Origin: Bacteroidales bacterium
GTDB lineage: Bacteria; Bacteroidota; Bacteroidia; Bacteroidales; VadinHA17
DNA length: 46,919 bases
Direction of reading: 5' to 3'
Assembly (NCBI GenBank): GCA_015712185.1
Contig: JADDYF010000459.1
Coordinates: forward strand, 1-46,919
The notes under the pieces were generated by a model. It made no database searches and was not told the origin of the DNA. It worked only from the letters and a program-made list of their open reading frames with translations. A program made the translations under genes and the position numbers. Below, piece by piece: positions 18,985 to 26,699 of the stretch (positions within the stretch are counted from its first letter, which is position 1; each line of letters begins with the position of its first letter).

Positions 18985-19048
18985 CCTCAGACCCTCGGAC
19001 CCTCAGACCCTCAGACCCTGAGACCCTGAGACCCTGAGACCCTCAGAC
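18985..19048 (-). repeat. Right 8-bp tandem array, 8 units, inverted relative to 18498-18569
   Basis: CCTCAGAC CCTCGGAC CCTCAGAC CCTCAGAC CCTGAGAC CCTGAGAC CCTGAGAC CCTCAGAC; reverse complement is GTCTSAGG-like units. Confidence 0.95.
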
Positions 19049-19804
19049 AATCCTTCTGATGGCCCGGAGATGATGCGAGTAGCTCCCGATCTCCTGTTTG
19101 AAGATACCCTGGTGATCAATGGAGTCTATCCTTACCCTGCCCGAGGCATGTATAACAAGCCCTCTTGAAAGTATCATGCCGACATGTGATATCCTTCCTC
19201 TCTCATTATCGAAGAACACCAGGTCGCCAGGCTTTGTATCATCAATGAAGCTGATATCCCGGCCTGTCTCAACCTGCTGGCGGCTGTCGCGTGGTATCGG
19301 CTTACCATGGATCTTGTAAACAAGCTGTGTGAATCCCGAGCAGTCAATCCCTGATGGTATCCGGCCGCCCCAGATATAAGGGCTGTTAATAAACCGCATT
19401 GCAGTGTCGGAAATCGAGCTGTTGATTGATATATAGCTGTTATTGAATTCGTTACAGGTGAAGTATTTATTTATACCAACTGAGAATGTCTTTTTTTCAA
19501 AATCGGGATCGTATACCTCGCATCCCGCTTCAAGAATTATCCTGGTGTTATCGCTTTTGAAGCAAAGCAATGACTTGTTCAGCACAAAACCATGTGAATT
19601 GCCTGTATCCGGGGTATGCTGAAGATGATTCAAATCAATCCATCCGGTATAATGGTCAAACAGCGTCTCGATCTTCATCCAGTGTCCTGCTTCATCGAGT
19701 TTACTGTATTTCTCTCCGAAAAGCACCTGGCTCAGCATCTCCGATTTATGCGCCGGTCCTGACCTCAGCGGGACAAAGACGGTCTCACAAATGTACCTCT
19801 CCAT
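19043..19804 (-). CDS. C40 family (NlpC/P60) cysteine peptidase with N-terminal SH3-like region
   Basis: GIDCSGFTQLVYKIHGKPIPRDSRQQVETGR (catalytic Cys), PGDLVFFDNERGRISHVGMIL (catalytic His), HASGRVRIDSID. Confidence 0.92.
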   Translation of the reverse strand: MERYICETVFVPLRSGPAHKSEMLSQVLFGEKYSKLDEAGHWMKIETLFDHYTGWIDLNHLQHTPDTGNSHGFVLNKSLLCFKSDNTRIILEAGCEVYDPDFEKKTFSVGINKYFTCNEFNNSYISINSSISDTAMRFINSPYIWGGRIPSGIDCSGFTQLVYKIHGKPIPRDSRQQVETGRDISFIDDTKPGDLVFFDNERGRISHVGMILSRGLVIHASGRVRIDSIDHQGIFKQEIGSYSHHLRAIRRIV

Positions 19805-19820
19805 AAATTATTCTTTGGTT

Positions 19821-19828
19821 CAAATTTA
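19821..19828 (-). promoter_or_regulatory. -7 element TAAATTTG for the NlpC/P60 gene
   Basis: CAAATTTA on + strand, 17 bp upstream of the - strand start at 19804. Confidence 0.45.
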
Positions 19829-19937
19829 ATAAATTATGTCAATCTGCCGGGGATACAGATAAAGGCTTTCCGGCTGAAAAATGTACCAGTGGCGGCTAAA
19901 AACATTGTTTATCCCTTTATTATTTAAAATAAAACAA

Positions 19938-19968
19938 TAACTTAGCTTTAGATTTTATATTAACCTAA
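19938..19968 (+). promoter_or_regulatory. Second susC leader: TAACTTAG plus ATTAACCTAA
   Basis: Same motif pair as 13787-13819, upstream of ATG 19978. Confidence 0.5.
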
Positions 19969-19977
19969 TCTTTAACC

Positions 19978-22900
19978 ATGAAGAAAATCCTAATGATTTT
20001 TTCACTGTTGGTCATAACAGGAGCAATTGTTATGGCACAAACTGTGCAGATTACGGGAACGGTAACCAGCTCAGAGGATAATCTGGGAATACCGGGCGTA
20101 ACTGTAACTGTAAGAGGAACTACTGTAGGGGCTTTGACAGACATAAAAGGTACCTATAGTATAAATGTTCCGAGGGATGCTACCACTCTTGTATTTTCAT
20201 ATGTAGGTATGAAAAGAATGGAGGTTGATATCGCAGGCAGGTCTGTGATAAATGTTATAATGGAACCTGAATTGCTTGAGATGACGGAGGTCATAGTCAC
20301 GGGATATGCAACGAGGAGAAAGAATGAGATAACGGGCTCAACAGTTCAGATATCCGGAGAAAATCTCAGAAATGTCCCTGTTGTTACTGTAGACCAGGCA
20401 TTGCAGGGGAAGGTGGCTGGTATCACTATTTCCGCTTCTTCAGGTACGCCGGGATCAACAGCGGATATACGGATCAGGGGAGTAGGCTCTATTACCGGCA
20501 GCAACGATCCTCTCATCATCATTGATGGTGCACCGGTCGTGAACAGTAACTTCTCGGGTTCCGGGGCAGTCAGTTCGCTTAGCGCCCTGGCAGCTATAAA
20601 CAACAATGATATCGAGAGCCTGACAGTATTGAAAGATGCTTCCGCAACTGCAGCCTATGGTGCAAGAGGATCAAACGGTGTTATTGTCATTACAACCAAA
20701 AAAGGCAGGCAGGGAAAGACGAATTTTGATTTTTCAGCTTCAACCGGTTTTCAGAACAATGCTACTCCGGGTCTTACGCCTCTTTCAGGCCAGCAGAGGA
20801 AGGAACTGCTCCTTGAAGCCATTTACAATACTTACGGAGCAGCCAACAATTTCACTGAAGATGAAGCCTACGATTTCATGGTTGCACGCAACCTTGACGG
20901 CGGACGCCTTCAGAACTGGGACGGTAAGGAAGCCAACTGGTTTGAAGCGGTCACCAATAAGAATGCACCGGTCACGACAGTAAGCCTTGCTGCAACCGGC
21001 GGCGATAATACTTCTTCATTTTATGCATCGCTCGGCTACAACAAAACTGAGGCGACAGTCATAGTAAGCAGTCTGAAAAGATTCAACGGGACCCTGAATT
21101 ACAACAGAAAGCTTGCCAAGAATGTCAGTTTCTCAATAAACACAAATGTGTCCAATACGTTCCAGAATGCATATCTTGAGCAGTCGGCCTATTTTGCCAA
21201 TCCTAACCTGACAAAATACTTTATGAGTCCCTGGGTTGGTCCTTACAATGCAGACGGCACTCTCAGAACCACAGGCCTTGGCAGCCTTTTCAATACGGTT
21301 TATCTGGCAGAGCATGATATTAATACCAATAATCTGACCCGTGCCCTGGTAAGTTCCTTTGTGGAATGGGAGATTATAAAGAACCTGAAATTCAGGACCT
21401 TTGCCAGCACTGACTTCAACCTGTCCAACTATAAAGACTACAGGAACAGGATACATGGCGATTCAAGGGATGAAAAGGGTAGTTCATATGCCTCTGCAGA
21501 AAGGAATTTCAACTATGTCTTCCAGAACTCCCTTGATTATACTATAAGGTTCAGCGATCATAATTTCGGACTAAAAGTTCTCATGGAATACCAGAAAAAC
21601 CAGAATAACTTCTTATCCGGTTATGGAGAGAACTTCTCAACCGACGGTTTGACGAACATATCCAGCGCAGGTGCGAACTTTGATGCCGGCTCTTCCTTTA
21701 ATGACTGGAGCAACCTGTCGTACCTCGGTATGCTGAACTATAATTACAAAGCCAAGTATATAGCTGATTTCACCTTCAGAAGAGAAGGATCTTCATTGTT
21801 TGCCCCGGATCTGAGATTTGGTAATTTCTGGTCTGCCGGCGCTGCATGGAATATTAGTGAAGAACCATTCCTTCAGAATGTAGGATTCATCAGCAATCTC
21901 AGGCTAAGAATATCTTACGGCCTGAGCGGCAGCAACGGAGTGGGTCTTAACTCGTATCAGGCACTCTTGTCATATGATGCTGACTATGCAAACCAGGGTG
22001 CAGTTTATCCCAGCCAGTATGGTAACAGCAACCTGACATGGGAGAAGAACAATACTCTTGACACAGGTACTGATTTCGGCTTCCTCGATAACAGGATAAC
22101 CGGTTCATTTGCCTATTTCCACAAAAAGACCTTTGACCTGCTTCAAAGTGTTCCTATTACCAGAACCTCGGGCCATTCAACAATAACCCAGAATATCGGG
22201 ACAGTGGTCAATTCAGGTTTTGAGGCAACGGTCGATGTGGCAATCTTTAAAAGCCAGGATCTTAACTGGCGTATATCAGCCAACCTTGCCACAGTTAAGA
22301 ATGAAGTAATCGCGCTGGCAAAAGATGCTGCAGACAAGGATATTGAAATTACTGCGGGACAAAGAAAAGTTGCAGTCGGACAACCGATCTATTCATGGTA
22401 TACCAGGAAATATGCCGGTGTTGATCCTAATACCGGAGTGCCTCAATGGTACCTCAACAGTAAAGACGGACCAATTACGACCAACTATTTTGACCCGGCT
22501 TTAACCCTAGATTTTCAGGGAGGAAGTGCACTGCCGACAATCTCCGGTGGTTTTGGGACTCATGTTGATTTTAAAGGGCTATTCCTCGATGCAAACTTCT
22601 TTTATGAAGGAGGACACAAGGTCTTTGAAGACTGGTCATTCTATACCCATCATGCAGGAACAACCAGCCTTCTGACCTACCAGGGTGTTGATGAACTTAT
22701 GAAAAGATGGCAGGAGCCGGGGGACATAACAGATGTTCCATTAGTATTATACAATGCAACTGCGAACAATGCATCGCGGCCGTCCACAAGGTTCCTGTAT
22801 GAAGGAGATTATATCAGGCTGAAAGATGTAGTAATTGGTTATTCCCTTCCATCAGCATGGGAGCAGAAAATAAGGTTTACCGATGTTTCGGTATTCGTCC

Positions 22901-23034
22901 GCGGCACTAACTTCTGGACGTGGGTGAAGGATGACAAGCTGAAGTTCGACCCGGAAATCAGGGCTGATGGTTATACCAGGTTTACAACACCACCGGTCAA
23001 ATCAATTGTGTTCGGATTAAACATAAAATTCTAA
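19978..23034 (+). CDS. SusC/RagA family TonB-linked outer membrane protein (second copy)
   Basis: GTVTSSEDNLGIPGVTVTVRGTTVGALTDIKGTYSI, EVIVTGYATRRKNEITGS, LKDASATAAYGARGSNGVIVITTKKG. Confidence 0.97.
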   Translation: MKKILMIFSLLVITGAIVMAQTVQITGTVTSSEDNLGIPGVTVTVRGTTVGALTDIKGTYSINVPRDATTLVFSYVGMKRMEVDIAGRSVINVIMEPELLEMTEVIVTGYATRRKNEITGSTVQISGENLRNVPVVTVDQALQGKVAGITISASSGTPGSTADIRIRGVGSITGSNDPLIIIDGAPVVNSNFSGSGAVSSLSALAAINNNDIESLTVLKDASATAAYGARGSNGVIVITTKKGRQGKTNFDFSASTGFQNNATPGLTPLSGQQRKELLLEAIYNTYGAANNFTEDEAYDFMVARNLDGGRLQNWDGKEANWFEAVTNKNAPVTTVSLAATGGDNTSSFYASLGYNKTEATVIVSSLKRFNGTLNYNRKLAKNVSFSINTNVSNTFQNAYLEQSAYFANPNLTKYFMSPWVGPYNADGTLRTTGLGSLFNTVYLAEHDINTNNLTRALVSSFVEWEIIKNLKFRTFASTDFNLSNYKDYRNRIHGDSRDEKGSSYASAERNFNYVFQNSLDYTIRFSDHNFGLKVLMEYQKNQNNFLSGYGENFSTDGLTNISSAGANFDAGSSFNDWSNLSYLGMLNYNYKAKYIADFTFRREGSSLFAPDLRFGNFWSAGAAWNISEEPFLQNVGFISNLRLRISYGLSGSNGVGLNSYQALLSYDADYANQGAVYPSQYGNSNLTWEKNNTLDTGTDFGFLDNRITGSFAYFHKKTFDLLQSVPITRTSGHSTITQNIGTVVNSGFEATVDVAIFKSQDLNWRISANLATVKNEVIALAKDAADKDIEITAGQRKVAVGQPIYSWYTRKYAGVDPNTGVPQWYLNSKDGPITTNYFDPALTLDFQGGSALPTISGGFGTHVDFKGLFLDANFFYEGGHKVFEDWSFYTHHAGTTSLLTYQGVDELMKRWQEPGDITDVPLVLYNATANNASRPSTRFLYEGDYIRLKDVVIGYSLPSAWEQKIRFTDVSVFVRGTNFWTWVKDDKLKFDPEIRADGYTRFTTPPVKSIVFGLNIKF

Positions 23035-23038
23035 AGAC

Positions 23039-24424
23039 ATGAGAAAGATAATTATAATACTTACAGTTGCATTTACGAGCATAATCATCTCATGCACTGA
23101 AGATTCCCTGGAACCCACACTTGCACAATCAAAAGCTGTGGAAACCAGTATCAGGACGGCAGAAGATCTGCAGGGAATCCTGTATGGTGCCTACAACAGG
23201 ATGACATCAGCCGCTTATTACGGACGTGAGCTGATAATCTTTGGTGAAGTAAGGTCAGATAACTGCTTCTCCAACGGTAACTCAGGCAGGTTTATCACCG
23301 TCGCGGCAATGACCATTGGCAACAATGAGGCTTACGCATCAGATCCATGGACACAGATATATGCCGTAATCGCTTCTGCCAACATCATAATAGGCGCCCA
23401 GGATATTACCGGCGACCAGGCTGTTATTGATCATATCAGGGGGCAGGCTCATGCAATAAGGGCCCTGGCTCATTTTGACCTGCTCAGAATTTATGGTCAG
23501 CAGCATGTTACCGGCGGGGATCCTACACTTGGTGTGCCTTATATTACAGAATACAAAGGTGATAACCTTCTGCCTGCGAGGAATACGGTAACAGAGGTTA
23601 AGACAAATGTATATAGCGACCTTCAAACAGCACTGTCGTTAATGTCAGCTACCCTGAATGATGCTTCAAAACAGCAGATATCAACTTATGCTGTCAATGC
23701 TATACAGGCAAGAGTTGCAGTATACTTCGGGGACTGGTCGATAGCAAAGACTGCCTGTGAGGCTGTTATAAACTCGACAAAGTATCAGATTTGTCCTGCA
23801 GCTTCGTATGATGACATCTGGCGGACTGACAGCCCGGTCAATTCAATTTTTGAACTGGCCTTCAGCAGCACGGATAATGCGAATATAAACGGACTGCAAT
23901 ATATCTACAGGGGTTCACAGTATGGAGATGTGGAAGCCCTTGCAGATCTTACGGGGTTGTTTGAAGCAAATGATGTCAGAGGATTTGTTAATGGCATGAT
24001 AGGCTATGAAGGAACAAGATTAAGGAACCTGGGTAAATACCCTTCAATAGACTATTCCGATGAGGTTTTCCTTTTCAGATATGAAGAGGTGATCCTTAAT
24101 TATGCCGAGGCACTTTATGAACTCAGCGACGCAAATGCACTGACAGTCCTTAACCAGATTCCGGCAGCAAGGAATGCCACACCATATGCAGCCATCAGCA
24201 AGGCAAATATATTGCTTGAAAGGAGGAAAGAGCTGTGTTTTGAAGGCTTCAGGTTTGACGACCTGGCCCGCACAGGATCGAATATACCTCTTGTGAGCCC
24301 GTTCCAGCAAACCCATGGCGGACCAGCATACGGAAACTACAAATATGCTTTCCCGATACCTCTGAATGAGCTCAATGCCAACTCCAACATGGTACAGAAT
24401 TTTGGCTACAGCAGTACTAAATAG
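23039..24424 (+). CDS. SusD/RagB family nutrient-binding lipoprotein (second copy)
   Basis: Lipobox SIIISCTEDSLEP, GQAHAIRALAHFDLLRIYGQQH, RYEEVILNYAEALYEL, RKELCFEGFRFDDLARTG. Confidence 0.95.
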   Translation: MRKIIIILTVAFTSIIISCTEDSLEPTLAQSKAVETSIRTAEDLQGILYGAYNRMTSAAYYGRELIIFGEVRSDNCFSNGNSGRFITVAAMTIGNNEAYASDPWTQIYAVIASANIIIGAQDITGDQAVIDHIRGQAHAIRALAHFDLLRIYGQQHVTGGDPTLGVPYITEYKGDNLLPARNTVTEVKTNVYSDLQTALSLMSATLNDASKQQISTYAVNAIQARVAVYFGDWSIAKTACEAVINSTKYQICPAASYDDIWRTDSPVNSIFELAFSSTDNANINGLQYIYRGSQYGDVEALADLTGLFEANDVRGFVNGMIGYEGTRLRNLGKYPSIDYSDEVFLFRYEEVILNYAEALYELSDANALTVLNQIPAARNATPYAAISKANILLERRKELCFEGFRFDDLARTGSNIPLVSPFQQTHGGPAYGNYKYAFPIPLNELNANSNMVQNFGYSSTK

Positions 24425-24443
24425 CAAAGTACTCTGGTAAGAT

Positions 24444-24583
24444 AAAGGAGGCTGTCTCACAAGTCCTTTGTGTCCTTCGTGGTTAACCGTAAATCATTTA
24501 ACCACAAAGGATCGCAAAGGTAAGCACGAAGGGCACAAAGGAAGATGGACCTGAAGTGGATACTTTTGAAGACAGCCTCCTTT
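24444..24583. mobile_element. MITE-like non-coding element with 14-bp perfect terminal inverted repeats
   Basis: AAAGGAGGCTGTCT (24444-24457) / AGACAGCCTCCTTT (24570-24583), enclosing palindromic repeat copy 2; no ORF inside. Confidence 0.55.
24464..24541. repeat. Dispersed palindromic repeat, copy 2
   Basis: TCCTTTGTGTCCTTCGTGGTTAA ... TTTAACCACAAAGGATCGCAAAGGTAAGCACGAAGGGCACAAAGGA, related to 11936-12026. Confidence 0.8.
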
Positions 24584-24621
24584 CATTTACAACTGTTCAG
24601 GTATTTTTTCAAAAATTAAGT

Positions 24622-24629
24622 TATTTTTG
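24622..24629 (+). promoter_or_regulatory. -7 element TATTTTTG upstream of the HD-domain gene
   Basis: TATTTTTG 22 bp before ATG 24652. Confidence 0.5.
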
Positions 24630-24651
24630 TCTCCATAGACATTGATGACTG

Positions 24652-26049
24652 ATGCCGCAACCAGCACACGATCCGTGGAGTTCCGTTAAAACCAGGAAGG
24701 ACATTCTGAATCTCTTCATGTTTCTTGCGAGTATTGCTGTAGTTGTTGCACTGTTATCAACCGGCATCCGTGGCAATCCTCTAGCACTGACAGGAATTAT
24801 TATAATCGTCAGCTCGTGCTACCTGGTGCTTTTCCTTTTTTTGTGGCAGTTCCGCCGCGAAGTCCTTGAAGTTGGAAGGAAGACATTCTTCATTATCCTG
24901 TCGATACTGACATTACTTTTAGTTACCAGATATGTACTTGACCGGTTTGACAGGAATGTCCTGTTCCTGATCCCGTATGCAATAATCCCCGTGATCATAC
25001 GAACGTTCTACGACGCCCGTCTTGCATTGTTCATTCACCTAATTACAATAATGCTGGCAGGATTCATGATACCCCAGTCATTCACCCTGATATTCATGAG
25101 TTTTATCTCGGGGATGATAGCAATATTCACCCTGACAAACATATACAGGAAAACACGACTTTTAATTACAGCCTTTATAGTTTTTCTGAGTTATTCGGTC
25201 CTTTATTTTGGAATAAGCCTGATGCTAGAGGGTAATCTGGCAGATATCGAATGGAAGAATTTCGGATTCTTTGCCGGTAACGGAATACTTATACTGGTGA
25301 GCTTCCCGTTGATCTTTTTATTTGAGAACAAGTTCCTGCTTCTTTCAGATACAACACTGCTGCAGCTGGCTGATACAAGTCAGCCTTTATTACGCAAGCT
25401 TGCTGATGATGCTCCAGGTTCATTTCAGCATTCTCTCCAGGTTGCTAATCTTGCTGAGGAAGCTGCGAGGGTTACTGGTGCAAGCCTGCTTCTCGTCAAA
25501 ACAGGAGCTCTATACCATGACATAGGAAAGATTGCAAATCCAAAATATTTTATTGAAAACCAGGCTGAAGGGATTAGTCCTCATGAGAACCTCAATCCCA
25601 GGGAAAGTTCCAGGCTTATTATCAATCATGTCAAGAACGGTGTCAACCTGGCGAAGAACTACAAGGTGCCAGTGCAGATAATCGATTTTATAAGGACTCA
25701 TCACGGGACAAGCGTTGCATATTACTTCTACAAGAAATTTCTCGATCTTAATCCAGGCATCACAGGTATCGAAAAGGAGTTTGCCTATCCGGGACCGAAA
25801 CCTTTCTCAGTGGAGACAGCTATTGTTATGATGGCTGATGCTGTGGAGGCATCGTCAAGAAGCCTCGAGGATTATACTGAAGAAAACATAAGTGAGCTGG
25901 TTGAGAGGATCTTATACATCCAGGAACAGGATGGTCAGTTTGCCGGTGCACCCCTGACGTATAAAAATATTTCAGATATCAAGGATGTCTTTAAGAAAAG
26001 ACTGTCAAACATTTACCATGCCCGTATAGCCTATCCCGAGAGAGGTTAA
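24652..26049 (+). CDS. HD family phosphohydrolase with polytopic membrane domain (PgpH-like, short form)
   Basis: Multiple hydrophobic segments followed by DDAPGSFQHSLQVANLAEEAA ... GALYHDIGKIANPKYFIENQ ... IRTHHGTS HD motifs. Confidence 0.88.
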   Translation: MPQPAHDPWSSVKTRKDILNLFMFLASIAVVVALLSTGIRGNPLALTGIIIIVSSCYLVLFLFLWQFRREVLEVGRKTFFIILSILTLLLVTRYVLDRFDRNVLFLIPYAIIPVIIRTFYDARLALFIHLITIMLAGFMIPQSFTLIFMSFISGMIAIFTLTNIYRKTRLLITAFIVFLSYSVLYFGISLMLEGNLADIEWKNFGFFAGNGILILVSFPLIFLFENKFLLLSDTTLLQLADTSQPLLRKLADDAPGSFQHSLQVANLAEEAARVTGASLLLVKTGALYHDIGKIANPKYFIENQAEGISPHENLNPRESSRLIINHVKNGVNLAKNYKVPVQIIDFIRTHHGTSVAYYFYKKFLDLNPGITGIEKEFAYPGPKPFSVETAIVMMADAVEASSRSLEDYTEENISELVERILYIQEQDGQFAGAPLTYKNISDIKDVFKKRLSNIYHARIAYPERG

Positions 26050-26699
26050 CGCATATCTATTATATCAACATCCCTGTATTTTTCAGGGGAGAAGCTGAAA
26101 AAGGACTGATCGGGCTTCTGTTTAAGGTTATAGTCCTTGACAATAAGTGTGGCGGTGATCCCGTCTCTTCTTTTATATTCAAGGCTCTTCAGATATAAAT
26201 TTGACCTGGCAATAAACAGCCTTACCCTGATCAGATCGTTTTTATAGTCTTCAGGATAAAGGTCAATAATATATACCTCGGGTCTTTCTTCTGTCAGACG
26301 GCTTTTATAACCTTTTTTATACATGGTAAAGATTGAAGACGGACGGCTCTGAAAAGAATCATCGTTCCTGTCGGGCTTTGTTATTGTGACCTCTTTTTCT
26401 GCCGGCAGGAGGCTCCATGATACTTCACCATTGAACCAGATAATATTGTCGGGGAGATCGAGCCTGTAACTGTTCCTGCTTAACAGAACTGAACCCTGTA
26501 ATGTATCGGTTGTTTTTTCCAGCTGGTCATCAGTGATCAGGAGGAATTTCATTGAAACGGACGGTGCACTGGTTGCAGAAGCCGAGAATTTATCAAGGAT
26601 GGCTACGGCCCGGGGGTCACTTTGTCCCGAGACGCATAATGCCAGCATAAGCGCCGAAAGAGTACCGGATATCTTTCTCATGTTTGCCATTTTAATCAA
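26046..26699 (-). CDS. LolA-like outer membrane lipoprotein carrier protein
   Basis: Signal peptide then SVSMKFLLITDDQLEKTTDTLQGSVLLSRNSYRLDLPDNIIWFNGEVSWSLLPAEKEVTI; downstream of ftsK. Confidence 0.85.
   Translation of the reverse strand: MIKMANMRKISGTLSALMLALCVSGQSDPRAVAILDKFSASATSAPSVSMKFLLITDDQLEKTTDTLQGSVLLSRNSYRLDLPDNIIWFNGEVSWSLLPAEKEVTITKPDRNDDSFQSRPSSIFTMYKKGYKSRLTEERPEVYIIDLYPEDYKNDLIRVRLFIARSNLYLKSLEYKRRDGITATLIVKDYNLKQKPDQSFFSFSPEKYRDVDIIDMR

Larger units (their letters stand above)
18498..19048 (-). mobile_element. Putative IVS-like element: inverted 8-bp arrays enclosing an S23/IVP ORF
   Basis: 13-bp perfect inner inverted repeat AGGGTCTGAGGAT (18559-18571) / ATCCTCAGACCCT (18983-18995) continuing into imperfect stem-forming arrays; ORF fills the loop. 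Mobility itself is inferred. Confidence 0.5.

Noticed and set aside
18498-19048. Diversity-generating retroelement, because the IVP fold is related to Avd
   Set aside because: No reverse transcriptase ORF and no template/variable repeat pair is visible anywhere in the window.
18498-19048. 23S rRNA intervening sequence in the strict sense
   Set aside because: No 23S rRNA sequence flanks it; the neighbours are susD and an NlpC/P60 gene.
18985-19048. CRISPR array
   Set aside because: The 8-bp units are directly adjacent with no spacers, and no cas genes are present; the same applies to the heptad arrays at 31207-31389.
13833-24424. Classical polysaccharide utilisation locus
   Set aside because: No CAZyme or PUL regulator is present in the window, so only the SusCD pairs are claimed.
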